Assembly: GCA_026419785.1 (NCBI GenBank) | Contig: JAODTK010005591.1 | Span: 62,001 to 126,000, forward strand | DNA: 64,000 bases | Reading direction: 5' to 3' | Source: Sclerodactyla briareus | Taxonomy: Eukaryota; Echinodermata; Holothuroidea; Dendrochirotida; Sclerodactylidae | Shown here: piece after piece, positions 50,420 through 63,120 of the stretch | Numbering within the stretch: position 1 is the first letter of the stretch | How the letters are laid out: every line of letters begins with the position of its first letter | Made by a program: the position numbers and the translations under genes | Notes under the pieces: model-generated | The model's database searches: none | What the model was told of the DNA's origin: nothing | The model's input: the letters and a program-made list of their open reading frames with translations, nothing else

Positions 50420-52915
50420 GTACTTTTTGAGAATTACCACTGTCTGCAGATTTTCATTCTTACCGCTTTTACCAGATTACCATGGATGTGAAATCGAACA
50501 GCTCTATTGTAATCTAATTCATAGCATCCCGTCCAATGTTGTTCATATCCTGTGTATCCAGGCTGAAACGAATGTGTTTACGACATACAGGATTCATGCA
50601 AGGATCGTGTGGGCTCAGCTTCCAATAATCAATAGTCTATGCTCACCGGGGGCAAACATTTAAAATCCCCACACTAAAAAACTCAAGACAGTATTATCGT
50701 AACCTCACATGTGCCACCCCGAGGCCCACCTGAAGCGCTACGCCGCTGACAGGGCTCGGGAACTCGCATGAACCTGAATATTTCGCGAAGACACTGCGAC
50801 TTCTGACTCTAGATCAGGATGACAATGTCGGAGCCTGTGGCACCAACTTCTCTTAATTCGAAAAATGAATAAGGTGAAGGTCTTTTAAAAGAACCTCTGT
50901 TCATTACCGTGGCCGTGAACCCGTTATAGAATTCCGCCTGCAGATGTCAAAACCACACGTACGACGCCACGTCTCAAGTGTTACCTAAGCAGCCGTATGT
51001 CACATGAACGGGACCTCATCACTAGGATCACGGAGTATTGACCGGAAGGCATTGTCGATTCGTGACGCCTCAAATATACCGTTCGAATACGAATTGCAGT
51101 GATACAGCTTATTCCAATATACCTGTAGTAGGATCCTTATTCTGTATCCAGGCCTACAGCATAATTTTGAACCTAATACACATTCGTTGCTAAACTACCT
51201 ACTGATCCGCGAATATTTAAAATTACAGATCTTGTATGCCTCAAAATAACCTGAATGACCTTGGAACGTTTTGGGGCAGGCAAAATGACGGAAAATAAAA
51301 TTCTATCACTTAATGTCAAAGGCCGATAGTCCTGTAACAGATGTGCTCTAAACCAGCATAGAGAACAGGGAAGACATATCAACCCCCACCCCCTCCCAGA
51401 TTGGAGGTTTTTACCATGTTGAATCTTGAGTATTTCAATTTACGGTTGAGATAATTCAACGGAATCGATGGGCATCAGGACGGGGGAACGATACAGAGGC
51501 CCAAATTTAGACCCTACACAGTGAATGATGCATCTGTGCGCAATGATAATAGAACAAAACGGAAGAGGTGTTCGCTCAGAAATGAATGGGGTTTATTCTT
51601 TGATTTTTTTTTTTTTTTGATTTTTTTTTGTAGGTTTCCATTCGAATCCATCTATAGGTTTGGTTTGGTACAAGATTTCAAAAGTGAAAGTTTTAAATTG
51701 ACGTTGTATTATTGGGATCCTGTGGTTTCCCCCATGATGTCACAAACCAAATTTTGCAATAGCTAATTATGCTTTATCGGTTTTTGCGTTTCGTCTGTCA
51801 TAATTGTAGGGAAACAACTAAAAGTAATTTCAAGGCATATTTACATGACCATTGGTTTTGAGGAGCTGTAAAGTGTTAATTCCCACTTCATCAATCAACG
51901 CTGAGAAATTAGGGTAATTCTTGCAAATAAGCCTCAAGCCTCCCTCACGCTATCCCGGGATGCAACGCCGCAACGCTCACGGTCGCTGCCTGCGGAATTC
52001 ACTGCGGTCGATTTCCCAAACACTGACTGTATTGTTTTGAAAGTTGCACTGGAGGAATTCACAGCAGAAGAGACACGGGGTATCTTTCATTCAAGAGGTT
52101 CTGTTCATATGACCTACCAGAAAATTGAAGGAAGTGGGACCACTACTTTTAGTCGAGTTATCTCGCGCTTCCATTCTGCCTATGCTTTTGCTTTATTTGC
52201 TATCACAAAACTACGTGGGCCCTTCCACAACCTCGCCGCAACGCTTGCCGCAACGCTTGCGGTCAGTATGGCCACTCGCAGTGGCTACGGTGTTGCGGCG
52301 GCTTTAGTTGTTCAATGTATACGGTTCAATCAAAATGTATGAACGAAACGTGGTTTCACCGCCAGGTATATAGAATACAGTCCCACACCAGGTGCAAGAA
52401 GCTTCGGAAATAGCTAATCGTGTTAGAACATTAAGACCACTCAGACTCGTTCGATTCAATTAGTTTGATGTACATATAAAATAATGCATTCCCTCTTTTC
52501 CTGCCGAATACACTGATATATAACTCTGTAGACATTCCCAAAACACATAAAATTACCTCAATTTCTAGGGTCATTATCAACGACTAACGATAACCAAATG
52601 TTCCCGTAGGCTCAAACATACATATAATCAATAGGTGGGAACTGTCATGATGTGGTTCAGGACGTTGTGCCAACCTTTCTGCACTGCCAGACTGGGGGAT
52701 TTTGTTAAAGTTAGAGTATTTCACATGAGGCAGAACAGTCTGTGTGCCCTCATTTCCGAGAGGTTTATATCCCTTTTTGGCCTGTACAGCTCTCTGGTAA
52801 AAAAAAAAAAAAAAATCAGATACAGACAGGCAATGCCCAAGAAGATTCTGACAGAATTTTTCAGAAATTTATGTGACAACTTTTCATGGGAATAAACATT
52901 TTTTACAATTCACAT
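50420..52915. other. No gene recognised
   Basis: Holds a T-rich stretch (51606-51629) and a run of A at about 52799-52815. A cgccgcaacgctt word is repeated at 52233-52260 and again near 51965. Confidence 0.4.
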
Positions 52916-52919
52916 ATAT

Positions 52920-53900
52920 AGCTTGCAGGGCCCCCTCAATGACCTTGAATCTCAATTCTCGGACATCACACTGTAACACTAGTTAATGAATTCCACTGAA
53001 ATAAACCTCCCTTGATCCTTGCACCCAGTCAATTCTGTAGCAGAATTAGCATTTGGGGGCAAATTTTTCGCTATTATTGCCCATTACGACGCACCTCCAA
53101 TGACTAGTGACTTGAAATTCCAACCCCCATTGTACCATTAAAGGCAAGGATGCATTGAACCGAGCATCATGAAAATCCAACTTCTTATTTGAGAGGAGGT
53201 AACATCTTAAGTTTTCACACATGGCCCATTAGGCCCTCTATGACCTTTGACCGTGACCTTTAAGTGGTCAACATTCATCAAACATTAGCAAAAAGGTGCC
53301 CAAAAAAAACTGCAACTCTCAACTCCATATTATCCCACACAATTCAATCAACAGAATTGTCCCTCTGCCGGCCCCGCCCCCCCACCGTCGTTTATGCCTT
53401 TCACACCGTCAATTCCGGTGTGACCCATAGGCACCACCAGGCACTGATCACCTAGTCCATTTAATCATTGCAATCGACCTATTTGGCAGGAAATAGCGTT
53501 TTGTGTTTCCCACATAATAGCCCATTATGCCCCTCTGTATGATGCAATCGTCGCCTCTTTCAACCTAATGACCTATCAATGCCCTTCAGTTACCTTGTAT
53601 CCTCAATTCCTGAACACCCGGGTGTTTCAACTGTCTGACAACACTGACTGACAAAACCGAGTCCCATGCTAGTCTTAACTTAATTTGTGACGGCGAGCAT
53701 TTAACCGTTTTCGCATAATGGGCCATTTCATCCCTTCTATCATCCAATTAAACATCGTTCCAGGTTTAGCTATTCTTGTCAAAAAACGAACAAGTGAGAG
53801 CCAAAAAAAGGCCGAAGTTACGACCGGATGGAGGGATAGATGGGCTGACCATGACGAATCACAATAGCTCATTCAGCAAGCTGGTCAAAACACGATTGAA
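52920..53900 (+). repeat. Degenerate repeat array (gcccattatgcccctctatgacc family)
   Basis: The words gcccatta(t/g)g(c)ccctct(a/g)tga occur near 53079, 53226 and 53520. The words (a)ccttg(t)atcctcaattc(c/t)...acac occur near 52945 and 53590. The paired words suggest a unit near 300 bases, heavily diverged. Beyond 53700 the sequence changes to another unassigned, gaccggatggagggataga-containing repeat. Confidence 0.45.
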
Positions 53901-53904
53901 GACC

Positions 53905-55455
53905 TGGTGTATTGATCATTTGCTCGACATAACCATCGGAAAGTAGGGAGAGAGAAACATGCAGACCGGAGAAAGCAACGGCAACTCAAGATTTTGAATG
54001 ACATAAACCAACACCATTGTCCCTATCGCCCGTTATCTTCCTTTCAGATATTTGAGCGTCTTTAAGTGTTAGAGATTGACCGATATGCCTGTCATGCAGT
54101 AGGTCTGCGAGTCCTAATAACTCAACAATGGTGATGGTTCCTCATAAAATAGGCTACAACTGGGTTACACTCACCCCATGGGGTGGACCGGTTACACATT
54201 CATGAGATATTATGGATTCTGGTTTACATGGAATTTAAACAACAGATTATCCATTTTATTAGCAGTGATGAAACATTCACTTAAAACCTCGAATAGTGGG
54301 ACAATTGAAAAACATTCGATGTCATGAACCCTTTTATAACAGGACCACCACGACCTAGGCGCCATCTCCGATAAATGATTAAAGGTCCCGTCGAACGAAG
54401 TAGACGTAATGCGGATCGTTATGTTTGGATTATTTTACAAGCTACAGCACTGACAGGGAAAAAACGAGTCGACCAAAAACCTCGGGGGCGTTTTTTTTTT
54501 TTTTTTTTTTTTAACTTCTAGGGTTTCTTTTCCCGCATCCCGATACTGGCATGGATCTCAGACACCGGTATTTCATTGATTGATGAAAAAAAATGTGGGC
54601 AGCGAAACTTGTGCCCATGCAGAGTATCCTCTATCAGTACCTTAATGTACTGTCATTGTTATTGTATGTGGTACAGAACAGAAAAAAACAGAAAAACTGC
54701 AGTTCGATTCCAGGGGTACATCATTCCCCAAAGACCCAAATTAGTTCATAAGCCTTTGGGCAAACAATCCAGTGGTGTTCTTTCAAAAGAGAACGACCGT
54801 GGCGATTCATTGGACCGTTAATCCGGAGATTGATGATTATCCTAGTTGAATTTAAAACCATCGGGGACAAGACTCCACAGGATTCAGTTTTGTGGATTGG
54901 ACGCGGGCTTCCATGGTGGATGTTATATACTCCATTCAATAGGACTGATTGACAAGAACAGGCATTCAATTCAAGAACGGGAAATGAAAGAATCCTATCC
55001 AATTCGACGTTTGTTCCAGTTCAGTATCTAATTCATTCATATCTTTGAAAAATAGGTTTGCGCCAGCCACTACCCAAGCGGAATAATAAAATTACCACGT
55101 TAAGTGTGTTGCTTTCGAACACCTGTACATAAATGATGATGATATAGTCTAGTCTGACGTGGCAAGTATCATTTCAATATACTTTGAATTGAGTTCCGAG
55201 CTATTCTGTCAAGCAACTTCCCATCCCTTGTCCAGTAATATTTCGAATGTCGGACCAAGTTTAGTACCGTCATTGTGTTCACTTGTTGTTTTTCTACTTC
55301 GTTCTACTTGCTCGATATTCATTTAGATGAAACACAGGTTATTGTTGTTCTCATTGTAACTTGTTGGCGAACTAGGCTACTTAGGTAAATTATGTCTTTA
55401 AATTGTGAAAACGGGAAATATGAAGGCAAACACAACCACAAGGAAACAGCAAACA
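53905..55455. other. Intron or intergenic, nothing identified
   Basis: Contains a run of 22 T at 54491-54512 and no supported exon. Confidence 0.45.
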
Positions 55456-55460
55456 CTTAC

Positions 55461-55724
55461 GCTACAATCGTCCTGTTCCAGTGAAGCGCTTGGGACACTC
55501 GCAAAGGGAAAAGCTGCGACCGGTTCTGTCAACCTGGTCAAGATCGATTCCAGTCAAATCGACTTCTTTGTCGAAGCATTCCACACCGGGGAAGCAAGGG
55601 GATTTGACATGCAAGTTCTTTGGTGATCTGTTTGGGGAACAGTCAATGCGTCTAATTGTTAGTCCATCAGATACTTGTGCTATCTGATCCATTATGGAAG
55701 GCGCCATCTCTTCTGTTTGGCCCG
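55461..55724 (-). CDS. Thrombospondin-type EGF domain exon with stop at its end
   Basis: A gttccag acceptor and a consensus GTAAGT donor on the minus strand bound 264 bases, phase 1 to phase 1 by length. The first 40 residues are an amphipathic lead (TEEMAPSIMDQIAQVSDGL, then RRIDCSP). An EGF core follows: SPCFPGVECFDKEVD, an insert, and LCECPKRFTGTG. The P-C-F-P-G-V-x-C opening after a helical segment and a Cys is what thrombospondin subgroup B/COMP and related EGF modules show. The insert between cysteines 2 and 3 (LTGIDLDQVDRTGRS) is longer than usual. In frame the exon ends with TAG just before the donor. The expected last Cys (TGT) is present but one base out of frame. Either this copy is inactive or the sequence has a one-base error. 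Confidence 0.65.
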
Positions 55725-55759
55725 CTGGAACAAAGCAGTAACATCCCACACACAAAAAC

Positions 55760-57725
55760 GTTCTGTTTTGGTTATAGGGTTGATCTTATCAATAAACCTC
55801 AGATCGCTATCGGAAGCAGTGCCAAAAACAGTAATGAGCAACAAACACAAAAAAAACACTGGTATATTTACACGGGATAGAATGGTACATTTTTCCAGAA
55901 TAATTACACACTATGTTCGGTCTTATCATATCGAATGCGTTTATCGAATCATTTGGGAAAATCAGTACAGTGCTTTGCATTCATGTTTGGCTCGTGTTCA
56001 TATATCCTGAAACTTTCACACTGGTGATCTCAAATGCCTATCCACGTGAATGTGCTAATATGGTAACATACACATAAAAGATACAGCTTCACCTCTAGAA
56101 ATAGAACTTGTCACGATTGTTGCGAGGCTAAAGTTTGTTAAGCTGATAATTGTTCAAATCTCCATTTTCATTACAAAAATGAACCCTGTCCCAACCAGTG
56201 AGGAGGCAAAAACGAGTACGATCTTGGTAGCCGCGACCAGGTGATTGAAACGGCGCTCTACACACTTGCTAACAGTTATAGGTTACCAATACCGAGTTCA
56301 CTGGCGGCAGGTAGGTAACACCAAGTTATTGGGTAGCATCTGTGCGTTCGGAGTGATAATCCGTATGGCTGGTGTGAGGACTATCATTCACACAACCCGG
56401 GAAAAAAGGGATATAGCACAACAAAAAATGGACGTTACAATTACCTATACAAATCCCAGATCATCTTTCTTTTTTTTAACGTCTGTTGTAGGCCTAAGTA
56501 CTGTCACTTGGGCTGCTAAAGCTCCTGACGACATTGCGAACGATCTAGTGTGAACAGAAAGCCTAGGTCCAAACATTAAGTTCGGCCCGAGGCTTTGGGG
56601 TTTACCTAAAAACAAATCAAACATTCAAGAATAACAATATCAACGTATTTAAATTATTAAAAAAACCTAGCATACTCCAATATCGGTGAATGAATGAAAT
56701 TCCCCAAAACGCTGATGTTGTCGAAATTGTGGTGCGCGGGACATCTCGATATCGTGAAATGGAAAATGCTTACGAGCTAGGGCTTACTGTTTACAAATCA
56801 GCCGTTTTGAGACGACTGGCAACCCTTCTCCACCCGAAAATTGTAATGTTCCCTTGAAAATCTTATAAATATCCTAGTTTGTAAATTCAGCGGAGGGTAG
56901 GATATATTTGGCTTATAGGCCATCAAGACATCAGGTGTGGAACCTTCAGTGTAGCTTACGCACTGACTGACTGATGGAGTTCATTCAGACGGGCTTCAGG
57001 CTTCGATTTTATGGCAGACAATCATGCAGGAGTGCGTCATTGTGACGACGAATGGGATAGTGGGGGCGAATTCGTCGCCTATTATCGCAGTTGGAGGAAA
57101 CATGGTGAAATGACGAACAGCTTATCGGAGTGAACTCTTGCACTCGGGTGTGCGGGGACGTGTCTTACGCTAAGTTTGAGGTAGTTTGTATGTAAAAAAG
57201 AATAACAACACGCCGCGAGAAAGTAAAAATAACGCGTTAGCTTAAAATTTATGTCCGTTGAGGTTATTGACATAATTGAATCTCGGCGGTGAGAAGGCTG
57301 ATGTATAGCTTTTTACTACTGCCGGAGGAAGGTCTGTGGGAATGAAAACGTTATGAAACTGGGTGCCTATTCAGGTCAGTACCCTGTGACCCATCATCAT
57401 AAAACAAGTCGGGCAAGAATGTTGTTTAAACGACGGCATAATAGCATTTAGGATAGCCAAGTGAAATTATTGTTTCAATGAGAGTTTGGCTTTTTTTAAT
57501 CCCGTCGACTGGTGTGAAAAACATAATTTAGTATCCTTGTTATACTATATTAGGAAGAGGTTCGTTGGCGTGGACTTTCGATACTAAGTTTTTTCAATGG
57601 TTAGTTCATTCCAGAGGAACATAACAAGAGGTAGAATTCCCAACCATGAAGGACAAAAGACACAAATTGATATCCGGGTGGTTAGTTGTACAGGTGGGCA
57701 CAGTCACGGATGCTAACGGTAGCGA
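55760..57725. other. Intron, nothing identified
   Basis: Unassigned AT-rich sequence between two minus-strand EGF exons. A plus-strand ORF at 56245-56553 has no recognised motif. Confidence 0.4.
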
Positions 57726-57733
57726 GTACCTAC

Positions 57734-57817
57734 TCTACTACCACACTCGTAACAATCTCCCCAGAAACCCTCATTGTACTCACACTTATAGCTGTTGTCG
57801 GCGTTGATGGCGTTGTT
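57734..57817 (-). pseudogene. Half EGF exon, duplicate of the exon at 58.0 kb
   Basis: On the minus strand, a cctttag acceptor precedes 84 open bases reading NAINADNSYKCEYNEGFWGD, then CYECGS, and a GTAGGT donor. It matches the second half of the EGF exon at 58017-58142, including the intron bases after the donor (gtaggt...cgctacc in both). The first three cysteines are absent. The fifth cysteine position is Tyr and a Gly has become Cys. A module with these losses cannot make the three EGF disulphides, so it is probably a decaying partial duplicate, although its acceptor and frame are intact. Confidence 0.65.
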
Positions 57818-58016
57818 CTAAAGGAAATGAAAGGTGTTTGATATGCTCGTTTGAGTAACCAGTAGTAACACCCAATAATCCCCTAGATGACCCCAAAGGA
57901 AATGGTCGAATGTCAAAAGAGAGGGGTTAGGGGTATATGGTTCGGAGGTTAATTCGGGGAGGGGGGGGGGGGTGGTTTGCCTAGGGTGACAGTCAAGGGT
58001 GGTAGCGGAAACCTAC

Positions 58017-58142
58017 CCACTCGACACACTTGTATCCATCTCCCACGAAGCCATCATTGCACTCGCATTCATAGCCGTTGATGGCGTTGATGCAATGTCC
58101 GTCTTTGTGACATCGATGCATTGATGTTAGCATTAGTCATAT
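58017..58142 (-). CDS. Calcium-binding-type EGF exon with frame slips
   Basis: The exon is 126 bases long, the typical size for one EGF module, between a ctccag acceptor and a GTAGGT donor on the minus strand. The second half is clean: CHKDGHCINAINGYECEC, then NDGFVGDGYKC. The first part should carry D-I-D-E-C and one more Cys. The corresponding bases are visible (gac-taa-tgc and a caatgc), but in a different frame with a stop, so small indels separate them from the rest. In such modules an Asp/Asn-rich start binds calcium between tandem EGF domains. The degenerate state parallels the neighbouring half exon. Confidence 0.7.
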
Positions 58143-58149
58143 CTGGAGA

Positions 58150-60175
58150 AGGTGAAGAAAGAACATGACTCGTATTCCTTAGTATACAAGTATACAGTAT
58201 ATAATCTCAATTGTCAATTATTGTCTAAATAAATTACGTGATTTAATTAGATAACGCGCAATGCCAATTTTCATATCAGTACCGATTATAAACCTCCGAA
58301 CCGAACCCCCCTCCCTGTAGTGAGGGATCGAAAGTCGGAATTAGGTTTAGCTCTAGAGCAAATTAAACGAATCCGTGGCTATGTACTCATGGGGTGACGT
58401 ACTATCAGAGTATCGTTTTGTATTGGGGGGGGGGCACACGATGAATCCCGTTACAATCCATTAAATCCCATCCCATTTGTCAATTGCGACCTATAGACCT
58501 AATATTGGCATTGTCAATGTACCCACTGACCTTATTCTCGGGATATGGCATTGTTCCCATTGTTCAGTTGTTCCAATGGGATTGTACTGGATAGCGATTC
58601 ACACGAGTCGGTGCTATAGAAATATCTAATCAGTACAGATCAAATAGAGAATGTATGCTGCTGATAGTTTCCAGCCTTTGATTTTAAGACCTGTTGTGTG
58701 GACGATTGGTCCTTAGGTTTAATGTTTGTTTACTTATCAAACTTATCAAGAGATGCATGTAAAAATATCGCGTAACATTGATCGTTCAACGTTCTTCTAG
58801 AATTTTATTATTTTATTCCGACCACCCACAGTTGCTATTCGCCTTTCTACGTTGATTCGACGAGTCCAATGCTGTCCCTTTATATAAGTGGTATGTCTTT
58901 ATTCAATTCCAGACGTAGGTTGAAAGGTCACGCGTGAGGATCATCTAATCCTGACCTCACCGAAAGTTGTTGTTGCCTTATTCACAATAACGAAAAAATA
59001 AATAAAATTCACGCCAATTTCATGCTAATTGACGCAAGAGAAAGGGGTCAACCTCGAACTAAATAAATCAACGAACATACGTTGTATAACAATTTGGACA
59101 TGTGAGGACAGAGCCGCTAGAATTCCAAGTACCTGAATGTTGGTGGAAGTTTAAACTGACGAGGGCGTACTAGGTGGGTGGATGCATGGGGAATCTATCT
59201 GACTGATAACTATCCGGCAGTCCGGACGGGGATTCTATATTTCGCACCAGCATTATTCCGGAAGGGTTATCCCAGATGGAACAACAGGTGGTGGTCTTTG
59301 CTGCATTATTTATTTAGTAGATTAGTCGTTCAATCTGGCTTGTTCGGGGGATATGTATTATAATAGTTGGTCAATGTAAAAGGACGCAAACGGATGGATT
59401 ATTTCGAAGGGAATTGAGGAAGGAATCGAGCAAAAATTTAGCTCTTTAGACCGAAATAACAGTAGGCCTGAGGCTCGTTTTTGGAAGGAAGAAGCATAAA
59501 CGACCTTACGTAAGGTTCGAGGTGGTGAACCATCCTCCGTCTTCAAAACAAAACTGATGATCCCTCTGAAATTACAGGACACATGTTTTAGTGAAACCCT
59601 TTGGAATAACAACTGGAATATTTTTCAGTTAATGTTCATTGTAAATGCAGCAATCGTAGGAACATTGCCTAATAGCCCAATAACAAAACAGAGAAATTCC
59701 GCTAACATAAAATTAGAATACAATCCAGCTCGAAACAGCGAAATTGTGGAATAGCTTTTCGGAAGGTGACAAAATTGCATTTGATGATCGGCCCTCCCCC
59801 CCCCCCTCCTCCGGGAGTAGGCCAGAGATTGCCAATTGCCCGATGATATAAATATAGGGTGCTACTCTGGCTAGCAATGCACAATGACTCGTTGGTTTCA
59901 TTAAGGGGGGGCTGCAAATTTATCGATAGAATAAAAGCTCCGTTTATTTTTAGTTGCACAGCAGATTCGCGGGGAAACGGTACATACAAGCGACCTTGGA
60001 AAGAGAAGCGCCAATTCTGCTTATCTTGGCCAGTGTGTTTATATGCTCCAGTTTGCACCGAACAAAACGATATATTCGAGAAGTAAACAGAAAACACACT
60101 GGAGGCGTTAGTTAATATTCATTCATAAAGGAAAAAAAATGAACACAGTGACTCCTGTAATTGTTGCCAATCAAA
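58150..60175. other. Intron or intergenic, nothing identified
   Basis: No supported exon. Short poly-G (58425-58434) and poly-C (59796-59806) runs are present. The 131-codon minus ORF at 59702-60097 passes through the C run as poly-Gly and is not convincing. Confidence 0.45.
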
Positions 60176-60180
60176 TTGTA

Positions 60181-60396
60181 TCATAGCGGTGCCTCGCTTG
60201 GATTGAGACATGTGGCATTAGAAAAGTCTATATGGCTATCCATGTCGGGCGGTAACGCCGTGGTTACTTCAGATGCCGAAGGAAGGCGTTTACCTTGCCG
60301 ATATTGATAGATCTTCTCTATACTAGGCAGATAGTTATATTTGGCTGAATTTGATCTAGTGGACGAAAATGGAGGGATACACGATGGTTGGATCAA
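60181..60396 (-). CDS. Unrecognised open segment with an internal splice-donor-like site
   Basis: A minus-strand frame reads NSAKYNYLPSIEKIYQYRQG, then KRLPSASEVTTALPPDMD and IDFSNATCLNPSEAPL before a stop. A GTAAAC lies after YRQG. Composition is protein-like, with a possible N-glycosylation site, but no family is recognised. Confidence 0.2.
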   Translation of the reverse strand: MIQPSCIPPFSSTRSNSAKYNYLPSIEKIYQYRQGKRLPSASEVTTALPPDMDSHIDFSNATCLNPSEAPL

Positions 60397-61645
60397 CCGG
60401 GGAAACTAGGGAAAGCGTACGGCCTCGCCAGGGGATTTTCTGTTTCATCCTTATCAAAACAATCTGATTTGCGAGAGGTTCTCGCGCGTTTCTAGATCGG
60501 AAATACGTGAAAGAAAACGCCAAGCAAATACAATCAATAACAACCAAGCATACTACCGTATAGAAAACAAGGAATATAATTAATGTTTTTCATTCAGATC
60601 ATAATGCACCTTTGTACTAGGCCCTAGGAATGCCCACCTCGTCATGATTCTGCTGAAAGAAGCGAAGAGGTTCACAAAATGTTGCCAAAGATATCTAAAT
60701 CCCACGTACTAACCTTGATTGGCTGTCAAGGTGAAGAGGCATGGGGATGTAATATGAGGGGAAAAATGATGGTTATAAACTTGCTTATAAAACGGAAAAC
60801 TTCTGGATCTCACTAGGTTCTAATCTAGATCCGCTATTCTGGTACTTGTGTGCCTCTTTACCCTTAATCTTTCATTTGGCGCGAAAAAGAAAATATGTTT
60901 GAGTTAGACTTCACGTGGAGAGGGGGTTTTTCTGTCTCCGCATAAAACTGCATGTCAATCCAAGCAAACAGAAAAGACATTCCAAGTAACCAACTAGTTA
61001 TTTTGGGGTCACCGCTATAGAATAAAATCGTCCTGCTCATCGTTATTTCTATATTGTATTTGTATTTTATATGTAGGCCTATATTTTGATAGAAGAAGAA
61101 TTCCTCCCTCTCTCCCCCCGTCCCTCCCCGGCATGTCTGATGATCCCGGATACGCCACTGGTTTGCGACTAATATCATGAAAGTCTTTTTATCAATCCAC
61201 TTTGTAACCGTAACCAAGGAATATGTCGATAACCCTCGCACATACCCTTTTGTAGAATGCCCCCACAATTGAATGCATGTGGAACGATAACAATGCCACC
61301 CTATAACTAAACATTCCCCCTTCTTTTCTTTTCTCTTCAACAACTTAATCATTCTTCACTGTTCATTCTCGTATTGCGTACACGTTTCGGAATATGAGAA
61401 GAAACCCACATCTAGTCGAACTCGAACTGAAGAAAAAGAAGCTACGGGAGAAAACAAATACCGACAGGCAGAGGACTGCGTGATATTGAAATCTATCACA
61501 TCTTAGAAGTCGATGATATTGGCTCACACGCTTCGGTATTCATGAGAAAAACCGCGGAAACTACGCCCCAATAATCGAAACAGGAGCGAACGAATAAGAA
61601 GCAGAGTGAATCTGTTAGCATGAAGCCTTCGATTTATGAACCCCG

Positions 61646-61657
61646 CGTGACGTCACG
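61646..61657. promoter_or_regulatory. CRE palindrome (cgTGACGTCAcg)
   Basis: A 12-bp palindrome containing the consensus cAMP-response element TGACGTCA, within a locally GC-richer stretch about 280 bases from a candidate minus-strand exon that would be transcribed away to lower coordinates. The position would be downstream of that exon, so a promoter role for it is not supported. Confidence 0.25.
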
Positions 61658-61931
61658 GTTTTAATTTGTAGGAAATCGAAGTATCCAATCAGGACTGCAG
61701 AGAACCTGGGGAGAGTCAATGTTGGGAGGAAAGGAATCGCGCAGGGTGCAGAGTATGTAACTGGAACGAACACCGAAGAATAATCAACCGTGTGCGTAGG
61801 TGGGCGCCGTCCTTACTCTATAGTATCTCTTCATGTACCATACAGCGAGGTCTACATCTCATCAAAAAATCATGAGCATAAAAGACAACAAATCGAAGCA
61901 ATCAAACCGGCGGATTGGCAGAAATGTTTAC

Positions 61932-62037
61932 CTTCTGCATGAGGTCCGTATATTTTGTCAGAATACTACGACAGCCATACTGTAGGTACTCCAGGGAATA
62001 GAGGAGTGAGATCAGACGCAGACATGGTCGCCTCCAT
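61932..62037 (-). CDS. Candidate exon, unrecognised
   Basis: A minus-strand open frame reads RPCLRLISLLYSLEYLQYGC, then RSILTKYTDLMQK, and stops at a donor-like AAG|GTAAAC. The frame continues open upstream to 62162. A second frame begins at an ATG (62035-62037) with MEATMSASDLTPLFPGV but soon ends. Which frame, if either, is used cannot be told. No family is recognised. Confidence 0.25.
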
Positions 62038-62409
62038 CGAGGAGGCCGGGAGATTGGAAGCGGTAGCAGAGAGCAATTAGCAATTAGCTGATTCTTGTGA
62101 AGTAATGTGTAACGAGCAGTATGCCGCTTTACGGATGTGATAATTGCAGATATTCGTGACACTCAAGATAAATATAATCGAAAATTGGAATCATGTTTTG
62201 AATTTTGGATTTCGAATTTTTGCATTGCATTGTGGACGCGATGTTTAAATAATCCCACATTGCCATCTTGAGTCCCATGGACCTGCGAATGGTACCATTC
62301 ATTTGAGGACAAGATAAATAAAACGTTCATATCCCACATCGTTTGAGGTCACTATGGAGACGTTTGAGAGAATTTGAAATTACCGCATCCAACCCCACAA
62401 ATGTTCATT

Positions 62410-62421
62410 CCCCCCCCCCCC
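62410..62421. repeat. Poly-C run (12)
   Basis: One of several pure C or G runs in the window; it gives rise to poly-Gly in minus-strand ORFs. Confidence 0.95.
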
Positions 62422-63120
62422 TCCAAAAAAATGAAGAACAATCCTAAGAGAAACCAAGACACCCCCATCGAGACGATAACGTTTCTCTTTTCTTTTTTGA
62501 AAAGCCGTGAAAAAACAGCCTCGGAGGTCGAAAAAAAAGCCATTTTTATTTAAATTCAGCGAAAAAACGGTCTTTTTGCGACGCCTCAAGCTTCCGTAAT
62601 AGAGAAGCAAATTTCTGAGCTGATTGCAAGGACAATAAATGTATAGTGCCACATTTTCACATTCAAATGCCTAGCATCTTATCGCGTTGGTAACACGTTC
62701 TGAAATGGCACTTATTTTACACAATGTGAATACAGTAGGCAAGTCGGGCTCAGCATTCTGTAGTTCGCCAATATCCATTTTGGATAACATGCACATTGAT
62801 TTCCATAACATTGATACTGATCCACATCTGACTTCTGTTTTCTAACCCTCATTTTATCTTATTTTCTAACAAATTAATACAGCTGTTAACGTCTTTAATT
62901 GTGTGCAAAAACTACTCTGCCCAGTTTACATACCGAAACAGTATGTACAACTGCAGTATGTTCTTAATTCTTATACAACCTCAGTCGGTGGTCTGCTGTG
63001 CATGTCATAAGAACATTAAATCAAAAACTTCGATCACATCGTTTTGTTAGGAAAAATCGTGTAAACATCAGGGATGTTTCCGACATTCCGGGAATATTTG
63101 TCTCCCTAAACGTTGTGTGC

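Noticed and set aside
59702..60097. 131-codon minus-strand ORF
   Set aside because: It contains a poly-Gly segment from a C run and has no recognisable motif.
60864..61352. 162-codon minus-strand ORF
   Set aside because: It crosses a transposon-end-like segment (cagtggcgtatccgg on the minus strand near 61146) and purine-rich low-complexity sequence. No domain or splice support is visible.
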